This document shows positions 21,961 to 31,026 of a stretch of 64,000 bases of DNA, piece by piece. The position numbers and the translations under genes are program-made. The DNA comes from an uncultured Lachnospiraceae bacterium. GTDB taxonomy: Bacteria > Bacillota > Clostridia > Lachnospirales > Lachnospiraceae. Under the pieces are notes generated by a model. The model did not search any database, had not been told where the DNA came from, and saw only the letters and a list, made by a program, of their open reading frames with translations. The stretch is from assembly GCA_947178125.1 (NCBI GenBank), contig CAMWXB010000001.1:1-64000 (forward strand), written 5' to 3'. Positions within the stretch are counted from its first letter, which is position 1. Every line of letters starts with the position of its first letter.

Positions 21961-23296
21961 TGTTTTTCTCCCTTCTGTCCGGCTGCAGGTCTGACGGAAT
22001 GTTCATGATCAGCCTGATGACAAACACTCCGTTATCATTTTTAAAATCGTATTCCCCGTCATACTTTTCTACTGTTTTGATAATGCTTGAGACTCCAATA
22101 CCACCCGTAAATTCCGCTTTCGGCTGTCCGTTCTTTAATTCGGTCTCCATTCTGCAGGTATTGCTGCAAAAGATGATCAGTTTATTTCTTCGTTTTCTGA
22201 TCATAAAATAAATAGAACATTCCCTCTCATTAGAATGCTTCTTCACTTCCATGCACGCATAAATCGCATTTTCATAAGCATTTGCAATGATTGCTACCAG
22301 ATCGATATTTGGTATCGCCAGATTTCTACCGATTTCAATATCAAGCTTGACCTTGATCTGCGCATTCCTCGCCTTTCTGGTATACGCCGAAAGAACATTA
22401 TTGACGGCGGTGTTGGCACATATCATCTCCACCATGCCCCGTTCCGTTTCCTTATCGTACTCCCTGAGGTATTGCAGCAGCTCCTCCTTTTGCCCACGGC
22501 GTGCGTACTCTGCTATGACCGCATTATGATGTCTTATATCATGACGGAGCCGCCTTCCCGATTCCACAGACTCTTCCAGAATCTCCATCTGACGCTCTAA
22601 AAGCCTGTGATTCATCTGTATCAACTGATTTTCTTTCTCATATTCTTTCTCTATGCCGATATGTAAATAGAAACGATACACTAAAAGCTGCAGAGTACCT
22701 GTCAGGACAAAATTCACAACAATCTGATAAATGCGGTATGGCGTCGCTTCCTTGATCGTCGGATTTAAGATAAACCCAATTCCAAAGAGAATGCTGATGA
22801 TCATAACGGCAACGCTGAACTTATCCACCTCCGTCTCCACATAATCACCAAATCCCTTAATGGAATTTTTCAGCTTTTTTTCTATAAAAAAAGTCATCAG
22901 CAAAATCAATATGACGCGTGTGATAATGTCTGCCCATATATTCCTGTTAAAAAAAATAATGGCAGTCTCCAATCCGCCAATCAGAAAAACTGCCAGCAGG
23001 TAAAATGTCAGCGCCAGCTTATAGATAGACAGATAAATGGAATCCTTGCTCATGATCATGGCAAATACCGCAAAACATATATACATCGCGAATGCCACAA
23101 TCCTCACGCAGCTTTCCCAGTCTGTCACATACCAGACAGACGCCAAAATAAGTGCAACTGCACTGAATCCGCCATAACAGATGATCGTCTTTTTTCTGCC
23201 AAACCGCGATTCACTCATTTCAGAAAACAATAAGATCACGCCTGCAAGGCTTATCGCAAACCGAATAAATGCTATATATACAGGACCTCCTAACAT
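21938..23296 (-). CDS. GHKL-domain sensor histidine kinase (AgrC-like)
   Basis: A 452-aa membrane sensor. The N-terminal about 210 residues form six or so membrane helices with no large extracellular domain. A linker helix precedes the dimerization/phospho-acceptor region ESGRRLRHDIRHHNAVIAEY (His about 254). The GHKL ATPase domain has N-box VAIIANAYENAIYAC and a Gly-rich GGIGVSSIIKTVEKYDGE. This is the AgrC/ComD layout, often peptide-sensing. Upstream partner of the LytTR regulator gene; the ATG follows a GGAGAG site. Confidence 0.93.
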   Translation of the reverse strand: MLGGPVYIAFIRFAISLAGVILLFSEMSESRFGRKKTIICYGGFSAVALILASVWYVTDWESCVRIVAFAMYICFAVFAMIMSKDSIYLSIYKLALTFYLLAVFLIGGLETAIIFFNRNIWADIITRVILILLMTFFIEKKLKNSIKGFGDYVETEVDKFSVAVMIISILFGIGFILNPTIKEATPYRIYQIVVNFVLTGTLQLLVYRFYLHIGIEKEYEKENQLIQMNHRLLERQMEILEESVESGRRLRHDIRHHNAVIAEYARRGQKEELLQYLREYDKETERGMVEMICANTAVNNVLSAYTRKARNAQIKVKLDIEIGRNLAIPNIDLVAIIANAYENAIYACMEVKKHSNERECSIYFMIRKRRNKLIIFCSNTCRMETELKNGQPKAEFTGGIGVSSIIKTVEKYDGEYDFKNDNGVFVIRLIMNIPSDLQPDRREKNNVSDSTL

Positions 23297-23545
23297 ACGA
23301 ATTATCTCTCCTTTTTGTATGCCATTCCATTCATAGCATTATTCTATAATATTTTTCAATTTAAAAAAGCATCCAACACCAATTGTTACCTGACGTTTAT
23401 TTTCGCGTTCATTTTTACTATAAAAAATAACTATTTGACAGACACTTTTATGCTATACTAGATTATAAAATCAGAGAATTTTCAATCGCAGGATTTCGTG
23501 CCGGGGCTCTTTTCAGTGCTGCACAAACCTGCAGGCGGAGTAAGA

Positions 23546-24235
23546 ATGAGTATGTACAAAATTTTAATGGTGGATGACGACCCAATGATATTAAAAGATA
23601 ATAAAACCTATTTTGACGCAATGGGATATGATGTCGTCTGTGCAGAAACAGCAGAAGAGGCAGAAAAAATCATTTTATCTAATGCGCTTGACTGTGTCAT
23701 TCTGGACGTGGACCTGCCCGATATGAACGGCTTCGCTTTGTGTGAAAAAATACGCGCAAAGACAGGTCTTCCTATTGTTTTCCTCTCCGGTTATACCGAA
23801 GAAGAAAACCGTATCCGTGGATTATCTATCGGCGGAGATGACTATGTGTGCAAACCTTACAGTCTAAGGGAACTGGAACTTCGGGTACTGGCACGCATCC
23901 GTTCCGGCAGAGCCGCCGAACCACCCAAAACGCTCACCTACGGACCGCTCTCCATCTGCCCTGCATCCTGCAGCGTAAGTTATGAGGCATGCTCTGTAGA
24001 TTTCTCTTCCTATGAATTTGATGTGTTGTATTTTCTTGCAAGGCATCCCAACGAAATTTATACACCGGAGCAGATTTATGATTCTGTCTGGAAAGCTCCG
24101 ATCAACAAAGGACAGAAATCCCTGCAGGTCATTATGGGGCGCATCCGCAAAAAGCTCTATGATATCTGCCCGGACCACGACTATATACAGACCAAACGCT
24201 ACAAGGGTTACTTGTTCGTTCCCGACCGGGAGTGA
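23546..24235 (+). CDS. OmpR/PhoB-type response regulator
   Basis: A 229-aa regulator from MSMYKILMVDDDP, chosen because GGAG lies 6 nt upstream; the longer ORF start has no ribosome site. Receiver domain: MVDDDP acidic pair, phospho-Asp in CVILDVDLPDMNGF, Lys in DDYVCKPYSLREL. The C-terminal winged helix (about 130-225) shows SYEFDVLYFLARHPNEIYTPEQIYDSVW and TKRYKGYLF. It ends in a 28-nt tail-to-tail overlap with the surface-protein gene, beyond which lies the presumed cognate kinase on the same strand. The TTGACA near 23434 lacks a clean -10, so the promoter is unresolved. Confidence 0.94.
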   Translation: MSMYKILMVDDDPMILKDNKTYFDAMGYDVVCAETAEEAEKIILSNALDCVILDVDLPDMNGFALCEKIRAKTGLPIVFLSGYTEEENRIRGLSIGGDDYVCKPYSLRELELRVLARIRSGRAAEPPKTLTYGPLSICPASCSVSYEACSVDFSSYEFDVLYFLARHPNEIYTPEQIYDSVWKAPINKGQKSLQVIMGRIRKKLYDICPDHDYIQTKRYKGYLFVPDRE

Positions 24236-26082
24236 ACGCAGAAACCCACTATTCCGGCAAAGACTGACAACAACACAAATCCTGTTGCAGGAACAATATA
24301 ATTGTTCTTTTGGACGTCAGAACGCAACGGCTGCCCCCTCATCTGTTCTTTCTTTGAGGTACCGGAATTATCAGGGTCAATGTCTTCTTTATTGTCAGCG
24401 TCATTTATATTTCCGACATCGTTTTCTGCCTCTAAATAAGATGACTGCCCTGCATTAACAGCTTTTGACTCTGCATAAAACGATTGCTCCTCACGGGCAC
24501 CTGGAGGCTCTGAATAAAATGCCCCGCCTTCACTGGTATGTGTGGACTCTGAATGAGATGACATGCCCTCATTGGTATTGGCAGACTCTGAATGAGATGA
24601 CATACCCTCATTGGTATTGGCAGACTCTGAAAAGAATGACTCACCCTCATTTGCATTTGCGGCTTCTGTATTTGATGACTGCCCATCGCCAGCTGCGTCT
24701 GAGCCAATATCATCATCTCCATTTTTCGTCGGATTCATATCCGATGGAACCTTTGATTCGGCCTTGTCCAAATTGGTATTACCGTCTGCACCGGGAACCG
24801 GCCCTTCGTCTTCCAAAGGCGCATCATCGATGCTTTCCTGTGGCTTATCAGGCGGATTTGTAATGGAAGTTCCGCCGCCCCGGCTGCCGCCTATGTCAGC
24901 CACATACTCCAGGTTGTCCGCCGCATAGCAAAGCACATTGGAAAAATAACTGGTTCCGTTATCATTCCACTGCAGACGAATATATATATTCGAATATGTC
25001 ACCGCATCATACTGTTCAGATTTAACGGCAATAAAAAAGGTATCGCTGGTATCCGTTACGGTTTCTTCTTCGAACAGGAACCACCTTTCCCCATCGAAAG
25101 AATACTCTGTCATTACCGTAATCGGCAGATGTTCCTCCGGTTTCGTATACCAGCCCTGAAATGTATACAGGCTGCCGCATACCGACACCCTTACATCCGT
25201 AAAAGTCAGCGGATGATCATTATAAGCTACCGTACACAACGCCGGTTCTTTGGACGACGCATATAAAAAGGACCCCCGCACCTGAAAGCGCATCCTTTCC
25301 TCCTGCTGCATTTCAGTTCCTTCAAGGCTCCATGAGAGCGGAACCAACTCATTATGACTGACCTGCCCCTGACGATTGACCGTACAACTGATCTGCGATG
25401 GGAGTACATCATTTAACATTTGTCCTTTTTCCACAATAATGCAGATATGATTCTCATACATCACGAAGGGCGTATCTGCATAATGAATACTTCCTGTTAC
25501 GTGGCCGCCGCTGACGACCAGCCCTGCACCTTCTTCCTGCCATAATGCACATTGTCCGCTCTCCACTACAACACCCTGCATGGAAAGCATGCCTTTGTCT
25601 GCCACACAAAAGATACCTTTCTCATCAGGTTTTCCTGAAAAGATGAGATGATCATCACTCAAAAGGTCAATCTCCCCGGTTACAGTGATTGTATATTTAT
25701 CAGTATCAACAAAAACGGGAGGCATATTGATACCACTGGGACAAAAACTGTAATATCCTTCCAATACCACGTTATCCGTCAGCCTTACTGCACCGCCGAT
25801 GTTCTTATGTAATTCCAGCCATTCCAGCAGTTCTGTTCCGGTGGTCACAAAATCCGGTTCCGAAACAGTCTCTTCAGGCTCTTCCGGTTCCGATATAGTC
25901 TCTTCAGATTGTTCCGCTTCCGATGCAGACTCTTCAGACTGTTCCGCTTCCACATCGGTATCAGTTCTCACGTCAGATGTGTCAGGCTGTACATTAGCCA
26001 TTGCGGCAGCCGAATCGACTTTATACAATAAGAACACACTCAAAAACATCAGTGCAAATAAGAATTTACATTTATTTTTCAT
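24208..26082 (-). CDS. Putative secreted surface protein with 13-aa tandem repeats
   Basis: A 624-aa protein I cannot assign to a family. A signal peptide is clear (KNKCKFLFALMFLSVFLLYKVDSAAAMA). Residues about 30-75 are Glu/Ser repeats (EAEQSEES type). The middle (about 75-400) is beta-rich with several Gly-turn segments, reminiscent of pectate-lyase-like or Ig-like surface domains. Residues 474-551 are six 13-aa repeats, followed by a membrane anchor (YIVPATGFVLLSVFAGIVGF) and a short basic tail. No LPxTG motif. It is encoded between, and opposite to, a response regulator and a kinase, sharing a 35-nt divergent spacer with the kinase. Confidence 0.75.
   Translation of the reverse strand: MKNKCKFLFALMFLSVFLLYKVDSAAAMANVQPDTSDVRTDTDVEAEQSEESASEAEQSEETISEPEEPEETVSEPDFVTTGTELLEWLELHKNIGGAVRLTDNVVLEGYYSFCPSGINMPPVFVDTDKYTITVTGEIDLLSDDHLIFSGKPDEKGIFCVADKGMLSMQGVVVESGQCALWQEEGAGLVVSGGHVTGSIHYADTPFVMYENHICIIVEKGQMLNDVLPSQISCTVNRQGQVSHNELVPLSWSLEGTEMQQEERMRFQVRGSFLYASSKEPALCTVAYNDHPLTFTDVRVSVCGSLYTFQGWYTKPEEHLPITVMTEYSFDGERWFLFEEETVTDTSDTFFIAVKSEQYDAVTYSNIYIRLQWNDNGTSYFSNVLCYAADNLEYVADIGGSRGGGTSITNPPDKPQESIDDAPLEDEGPVPGADGNTNLDKAESKVPSDMNPTKNGDDDIGSDAAGDGQSSNTEAANANEGESFFSESANTNEGMSSHSESANTNEGMSSHSESTHTSEGGAFYSEPPGAREEQSFYAESKAVNAGQSSYLEAENDVGNINDADNKEDIDPDNSGTSKKEQMRGQPLRSDVQKNNYIVPATGFVLLSVFAGIVGFCVHSRSGTNK
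24430..24663 (-). repeat. Six 39-nt coding tandem repeats (13 aa)
   Basis: In-frame units such as SANTNEGMSSHSE, two of them nearly identical at DNA level and the others diverged (STHTSEGGAFYSE, PPGAREEQSFYAE, SKAVNAGQSSYLE). They form a Ser/Glu-rich stalk before the membrane anchor. Copy number may vary by slippage or recombination. Confidence 0.85.
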
Positions 26083-26117
26083 ACAACGATTCCTTTATTT
26101 TTATCGGGAGGATTATC

Positions 26118-28118
26118 ATGAAAGAGACCATACTTACGAAATCTGCATTACAAACAGTTCTGACAATCGCAGGCACAATTATTTTCAGTCTGCTTGGAAT
26201 GTCGGTAATTATCAATTATGATAATAAATATATAACAAAGGCGGTGCTTGTACAAGACAATCTTTGTGTAATTCCAGAAAAAGGATATTGCGCCCTTATA
26301 GACGGCTGGGAACTTTATCCGGATGTTCTGCTCTCTCCGGGCAATTTTTCTTCCGGAACACAGCCTTATTACAACACATGGGCAGGTGAATATCCAAACC
26401 TCGCCTTATTCCATGAAGATAAAAATCCATACGGAATCTCTACATGGCGTCTGCATCTGCAAGGCAGCGGCAATATTATGCTTTATCTGCAGGAGCCTCT
26501 ATGTGCTGCCAGAGTTTATGTAAATGGACTTTGTCTGGGTGAGACCGGCAATGTATCTCCTGAGCACTATACCCCTCTTATTAAAGACACCGCCTATTCC
26601 TTTTTGCTTGACGGTGAAGCAGAACTAATCATTCAGACATCCAATTATTCACACTACTATGGCGGTATCTGGTATGCACCCATAATCGGCGATGCGGACA
26701 GTGTCAGTCATCTCATCGCATTCCGTATGATCATCTATGGGCTGCTGTTTTTTTCATCACTTACGCTTTCTCTATTTTGTATCATCCTCTGGGCGCACGG
26801 AAAAGATGAGCGCAGAACTGTAACATTCTATTTCGGTCTGTTGAGCCTGTCTTTTGCCTTGCGAATATGCTATCCTTTCTTACGACTGTTCGGTATACCG
26901 CTCGTACGCACGCTTTATGTAGTAGAGGACGCTGCCGCTATATCCGGAATTTACTTTTCCATACGGATTGCCCTCCTGTTATTTTTACCGGACGGTTTTA
27001 AACGCCTGAAAAAAATACTCTGCATTCTTTCTTTCGGAATCTGTGGTATTGTTATCCTTGTCCCTTTATTTATATTTCCTGTCATTCCCAGTCTTGTACT
27101 GTGGTATGGGCCGCTTATTTCATGGTATAAAGTGGTGATGGCGTTCTTCCTTCTCAGTCTGACGGTTTATGGCGGTTTTATGGGGCTGCTTCACGCAGGA
27201 ACCATTCTTATTGCCGCCGTCGCAAACAGCATCTGTCTTTTTTACGGCGTCCTGACAATCGGAGCTTATGAACCGTTTGCCGGCGCTTATCTTGAAGAGT
27301 ATGGCGCATTTTGCATGGTTATTGCTTTCGCCGTCCTAATGGTGAAGCGCGACAGGGAAATAGTAAAAGAAAACATAAAACTGAATCTTCACCTGCAAGA
27401 GGAAGTCGAAGAAAAAACAGAGCATCTTCACAGGCTTCTCATGGAGAGAGGTCAATTAATCGCAGAATTGGGACACGATATGAAATCGCCCCTGACATCC
27501 CTCTCAAACATGGCGCAAATTATACGGCTGAATGACATCATGCTGGATGAGGACACTCGTAGAAGAATGTGCCACATAGAAGAACAGTGCAATATCTTAT
27601 CCGAACGCCTGAAATCCATTCAGGAAATAGCCGCCCAGACAAGCGCTCCTGCCAAAATGGAGCCGATGCTGCTGAATACCTTCCTTTCGAATTTTTATCA
27701 TAACTGCCGTCCTATCATAGAACTTTATGGACCCAATTTTCTTGAAAATATTACTTTACGCCCATGTCATATTATGGCAAATCAGGAACAGCTTTTTCGC
27801 GCATTGGAAAATCTCTTATACAATGCCGCCGACTTTACGCCTCCGGACGGTAAAATAACGCTTGCTCTTACAATGGATGAAGCCTTTGCCTATATCTCTG
27901 TTTCAGATACCGGCTGCGGCATCCCGGAAAAAGACCTCCCAAATATTTTTCACCGCTCCTACACCACCCGCAGCGACAAAGGCGGACAGGGATTGGGACT
28001 TGCCATTACCCGTGCCATTATTTTAGAGCACGCAGGCCAGATAGATGTAACTTCCAAAGAGGGAGACGGAACAACATTTACAATCCGCCTGCCTGTACTG
28101 GTTCCCAGACGTTCATAG
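26118..28118 (+). CDS. 7TMR-DISM-like sensor histidine kinase
   Basis: A 666-aa kinase from MKETILTKSALQ, which follows GGGAGG; the longer ORF start lies inside the divergent gene. One N-terminal helix leads into an extracellular beta-rich domain of about 190 residues (WRLHLQGSGNIMLYLQEPLCAARVYVNGLCLGE), typical of carbohydrate-binding DISMED2-like folds. Seven hydrophobic helices follow (about 200-410), then a coiled coil, HisKA with LIAELGHDMKSPLTSLSN (phospho-His) and HATPase with ENLLYNAADFTPPDGK, DTGCGIPEKDL and GQGLGLAITRAI. Probable partner of the regulator at 23546. The sensed ligand may be a glycan (inference). Confidence 0.9.
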   Translation: MKETILTKSALQTVLTIAGTIIFSLLGMSVIINYDNKYITKAVLVQDNLCVIPEKGYCALIDGWELYPDVLLSPGNFSSGTQPYYNTWAGEYPNLALFHEDKNPYGISTWRLHLQGSGNIMLYLQEPLCAARVYVNGLCLGETGNVSPEHYTPLIKDTAYSFLLDGEAELIIQTSNYSHYYGGIWYAPIIGDADSVSHLIAFRMIIYGLLFFSSLTLSLFCIILWAHGKDERRTVTFYFGLLSLSFALRICYPFLRLFGIPLVRTLYVVEDAAAISGIYFSIRIALLLFLPDGFKRLKKILCILSFGICGIVILVPLFIFPVIPSLVLWYGPLISWYKVVMAFFLLSLTVYGGFMGLLHAGTILIAAVANSICLFYGVLTIGAYEPFAGAYLEEYGAFCMVIAFAVLMVKRDREIVKENIKLNLHLQEEVEEKTEHLHRLLMERGQLIAELGHDMKSPLTSLSNMAQIIRLNDIMLDEDTRRRMCHIEEQCNILSERLKSIQEIAAQTSAPAKMEPMLLNTFLSNFYHNCRPIIELYGPNFLENITLRPCHIMANQEQLFRALENLLYNAADFTPPDGKITLALTMDEAFAYISVSDTGCGIPEKDLPNIFHRSYTTRSDKGGQGLGLAITRAIILEHAGQIDVTSKEGDGTTFTIRLPVLVPRRS

Positions 28119-28253
28119 TTTATTCATATTTAATTTAAAGAAACTTCACTTGCTTATCATTCTTTAGACATTTCTTCTGCATATACTAATATCATAAGAT
28201 AACAACAAAGCAGATACGAAGTAGACAGATTAATTAATACTTTTTCATAATAA

Positions 28254-28282
28254 ATGCCAGGTAAAGCTAGTTTACCTGGCAT
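28254..28282. terminator. Bidirectional terminator-type hairpin
   Basis: ATGCCAGGTAAA-GCTAG-TTTACCTGGCAT perfect 12-bp stem between convergent genes. The T-rich flank lies on the minus side. The 188-nt gap holds nothing else. Confidence 0.7.
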
Positions 28283-28306
28283 CCTCCCTTTTCCGGGACC
28301 GTTTTC

Positions 28307-28786
28307 TCAATACAGCAGCAGATACAAAATAGTCGCAGTGCCAATTACGACCGCATAGGTACCGATCAGGATTCCTATGTCGATCAGTATCCTCACCGCA
28401 ATGTTCATCTTCCGGTTCGCAGAAACCGAAGCCGTCGCAATCATGCCCATAGCCCCCATTGCACCGCCTACCGCACCATTTCTGAAATTAATAAAATGCA
28501 GTACGATAAAAAGCCAGGCCCACGCAGGCATTTTGAGCGGAACATATTCCTCACCCGTTTCACAATCCCTGTTATCTATGACAAGACATGGCTGGCCCAT
28601 GCTTCTGATGACCAGAAGCGCATTTCTATATCCAACCGGAATTTCATATTCCGTCTGAAGTGTTCCGGTCTTTTTTCTATACTCCTTCAAATTATATACA
28701 GCTCCATTTACGGCTGCCTGTTTATTATTTTTAAGTTCCACATAATATCCAACGCCATCGACTGTGACATTCCATGTTTTTCCCAT
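28307..28786 (-). CDS. Hypothetical membrane protein
   Basis: A 159-aa protein of no family I recognise. The N-terminal 85 residues look like a soluble beta domain (WNVTVDGVGYYVELKNNKQAAVNG ... GQPCLVIDNRDCETGEEY). It is followed by a hydrophobic helix (AWAWLFIVLHFINF), a Gly/Ala/Met-rich stretch (GGAMGAMGMIATASVS) and a last helix (IAVRILIDIGILIGTYAVVIGTATI). This suggests a cytosolic sensor-like domain on a two-helix anchor. Small solitary gene between the kinase and aldolase genes. Function unknown. Confidence 0.7.
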   Translation of the reverse strand: MGKTWNVTVDGVGYYVELKNNKQAAVNGAVYNLKEYRKKTGTLQTEYEIPVGYRNALLVIRSMGQPCLVIDNRDCETGEEYVPLKMPAWAWLFIVLHFINFRNGAVGGAMGAMGMIATASVSANRKMNIAVRILIDIGILIGTYAVVIGTATILYLLLY

Positions 28787-28857
28787 GACTTTTCCCTCTC
28801 ATTTTTATCATTACGCTATTTTAGCATATCATCTCTCTGCTGCAATTTCCTATAGAG

Positions 28858-28888
28858 CAAAAAAGAGCTGCCGCTATGGACAGCTCTT
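28858..28888 (-). terminator. Terminator of fba
   Basis: Minus-strand AGAGCTGTCC/GGCAGCTCT hairpin followed by TTTTTT, 27 nt after the aldolase stop. Confidence 0.85.
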
Positions 28889-28915
28889 CTATCAAAATGT
28901 CTCCGCTTCTATTTC

Positions 28916-29779
28916 TCAAGCCTTGCCAACAGAACCGAACAGTTCCATTTTCTCTTTTACTTTTGCTTTGATTGCTTCAGTTCCCGGAGCAAGAAGCTTA
29001 CGAGGGTCAAATCCCTTACCTTCCTGATCCTTGCCTGCTTCAATATATTTACGGGTAGCTTCTGCAAATACGAGCTGGCACTCCGTATTAACATTGATCT
29101 TTGCAACACCGAGAGAAATTGCTTTCTTGATCATATCATCCGGAATACCTGTACCGCCGTGAAGAACTAACGGAAGTGTTCCTGTCTTCTCCTGAACGGA
29201 AGCGAGTACATCAAACTGTAATCCCTGCCAGTTCTCAGGATATTTTCCATGGATATTACCGATGCCTGCTGCCAGGAAGTCTACACCGAGATCAGCAATC
29301 TGCTTGCACTCTGCAGGATCTGCGCATTCACCCATACCTACAACGCCATCTTCTTCGCCGCCGATGGAACCAACTTCTGCTTCGATGGAAATTCCCTTAG
29401 CATGAGCAGCCGCAACCAGTTCTTTTGTCTTCTCGATATTCTCTTCGATAGAATATTTGGAACCGTCGAACATAACGGAAGGGAAACCGGCTTCCATACA
29501 TTTATAGCAGTGATCATAGGAACCGTGATCCAAATGCACTGCTACCGGAACGGTAATATTCTGGTCTTTGATCAGGCCGTTCACCATACCCATAACGACA
29601 TCATAGCCGCCCATATACTTGCCCGCACCTTCGGATACACCAAGGATGACCGGAGAATTGCACTCCTGTGCGGTAGCAAGAATTGCTTTGGTCCACTCAA
29701 GATTGTTGATATTGAACTGACCTACTGCATAATGGCCAGCTACTGCTTTTTGAAGCATTTCTGTTGCTGAAACTAACAT
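28916..29779 (-). CDS. fba: Fructose-bisphosphate aldolase, class II
   Basis: Zinc-dependent cleavage of fructose-1,6-bisphosphate in glycolysis. The 287 aa include the start region AVGQFNINNLEW, zinc-binding VAVHLDHGSYDHCYKCMEAG, GIGNIHGKYPENWQGL and VLHGGTGIPDDMIKKAISLG, and NVNTECQLVFAEATRKY. The length and motifs fit the FbaA/GatY-like group; FBP is the most likely substrate, though tagatose-bisphosphate enzymes look similar. GGAGG site and a possible TATAAT at 29839-29844. Monocistronic. Confidence 0.95.
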   Translation of the reverse strand: MLVSATEMLQKAVAGHYAVGQFNINNLEWTKAILATAQECNSPVILGVSEGAGKYMGGYDVVMGMVNGLIKDQNITVPVAVHLDHGSYDHCYKCMEAGFPSVMFDGSKYSIEENIEKTKELVAAAHAKGISIEAEVGSIGGEEDGVVGMGECADPAECKQIADLGVDFLAAGIGNIHGKYPENWQGLQFDVLASVQEKTGTLPLVLHGGTGIPDDMIKKAISLGVAKINVNTECQLVFAEATRKYIEAGKDQEGKGFDPRKLLAPGTEAIKAKVKEKMELFGSVGKA

Positions 29780-29909
29780 TTTATATTACCTCCATCTTCT
29801 ATTTTCTCACTCAGGCTGTCCACCCAATGTCTGATGTCATTATACAGCATTCCCCGAAAAAAGAAAACCTTTCCAATAGAATTTTCTGGAAATTATTACC
29901 GGAAAATTA

Positions 29910-30797
29910 TTACGGGATTCGGATCTCCAGTGCCCCGTTCTTATTCTCAATAACAGCCTTGTAATGGTCGCCTCCGAACTCTCCGTCCAATGTCCACGCG
30001 ACCTCCTGATCGGACTCTATCGTTATCCTGGAAGTCTTAAAACTCCGAAAGGCATCCGAATGCACCCTCTTGTCCACGAGCGCCTTTACGATATTATTCA
30101 TTTCCAGCAGATTCGCCGGCTTTTTAACGAGCGTCACTTCAAACAATCCATCGTTCAATTCTACATTTTTCCCGGTAATTCCCTTAAAGCCACCAACAGA
30201 GTTGGAATTTGTGATCATCCCATAAATATATTCGCCCTCCAGACAGACATCGTCATAGCTAATCTTCATCCAATACGATTTGATAGAAGAAAGCCGCTTT
30301 ACACCCTCCAACAGATAAGCCGTGTGCCCCAGCATATTTTTGATATCCTGCCTCGTTTCATAGGATACATCGGTAAAAAGACCAAAGGCCGCTACATAAA
30401 TGAAGGTATCATCATTAAAAGCACCAATATCACAGGCAAAATTCTGACCATTGACCACCGCATCGGCTGCCTTGACCATGCTTCTTGGAATACCCAGGCT
30501 GTTCGCAAAGTCATTTGTGCTTCCTGCAGGCACATAACCGATCGGCAGCTTTTTCTCACACTGCATCATTCCTGTGACCACCTCGTCCAGCGTGCCGTCT
30601 CCTCCGCTGCACACAATGATATCATAACCGTCCCTGTGCTGTTTCACTGCCCTGACCGCGTCTCCCGGCCCCTGCGTCGGATAGGCGGTCACTTCATATC
30701 CTGCCTTCACAAAAATATCAATGATATCGAGCAGATTACTCTTAATCTGCGCCTTGCCTGCTTTCGGATTATAAATGAAAAGCATATTTTTGCCCAT
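29910..30797 (-). CDS. Diacylglycerol kinase family lipid kinase
   Basis: YegS/BmrU/DgkB-type lipid kinase of 295 aa, phosphorylating diacylglycerol or a related lipid to recycle it for phospholipid synthesis. The ATP site IYNPKAGK (start), CSGGDGTLDEV (catalytic loop, about 60-70) and GYVPAGSTNDFANSLG are intact. I use the ATG at 30797, preceded by GGGAG, because the longer start overlaps that site. A family B repeat and an extra GTTGAAAG/CTTTTCAAC-type hairpin form its leader. Downstream of crh, separated by a terminator. Confidence 0.93.
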   Translation of the reverse strand: MGKNMLFIYNPKAGKAQIKSNLLDIIDIFVKAGYEVTAYPTQGPGDAVRAVKQHRDGYDIIVCSGGDGTLDEVVTGMMQCEKKLPIGYVPAGSTNDFANSLGIPRSMVKAADAVVNGQNFACDIGAFNDDTFIYVAAFGLFTDVSYETRQDIKNMLGHTAYLLEGVKRLSSIKSYWMKISYDDVCLEGEYIYGMITNSNSVGGFKGITGKNVELNDGLFEVTLVKKPANLLEMNNIVKALVDKRVHSDAFRSFKTSRITIESDQEVAWTLDGEFGGDHYKAVIENKNGALEIRIP

Positions 30798-30871
30798 GTT
30801 CACTCCCATCTGTCTGCTTCAACAGACACTCAAATCAATAGTTGAAAATGCTTTTCTTTCAACCTAATTAC

Positions 30872-30950
30872 CATGCCTTTCTCTCAACCTGCGATATTTG
30901 AGCCGCAGGCACAAATTCGCGGTTGAAAAATCTCTGATTTTTCAACCTAT
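30872..30950 (-). repeat. Family B structured repeat upstream of lipid kinase
   Basis: On the transcript strand: TAG, hairpin GGTTGAAAAATC/GATTTTTCAACC (12 bp, perfect), hairpin GCGAATTTGTGCC/GGCTCAAATATCGC, then AGGTTGAGAGAAAGGCATGG. The final ATG opens a 14-codon ORF that stops before the kinase gene. GGTTGA occurs both in the first hairpin and just before the GAAAGG site, so alternative pairing with TCAACC could mask the ribosome site (inference). Confidence 0.8.
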
Positions 30951-30983
30951 TCTCCTCCTGATTGCAGCAACTCCCGCCGAATG

Positions 30984-31016
30984 AAAAAAAGACTCCCACA
31001 ACCGGGAATCTCTTTT
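30984..31016 (-). terminator. Terminator after crh
   Basis: Minus-strand GATTCCC-GGTTGT-GGGAGTC hairpin with A-run upstream and T7 downstream, right after the crh stop. Ends the hprK-to-crh block. Confidence 0.92.
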
Positions 31017-31026
31017 ATATTCTGCC

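Noticed and set aside
21938-23500. agrB/agrD-like peptide gene next to the GHKL/LytTR pair
   Set aside because: No small ORF with a processing-type sequence and no AgrB-like protein lies between 23297 and 23545.
24430-24663. 39-nt spaced repeats that could suggest a CRISPR array
   Set aside because: They are in-frame with one long ORF, have no unique spacers and are flanked by coding sequence, with no cas genes. The same holds for the 36-nt repeats in ftsH.
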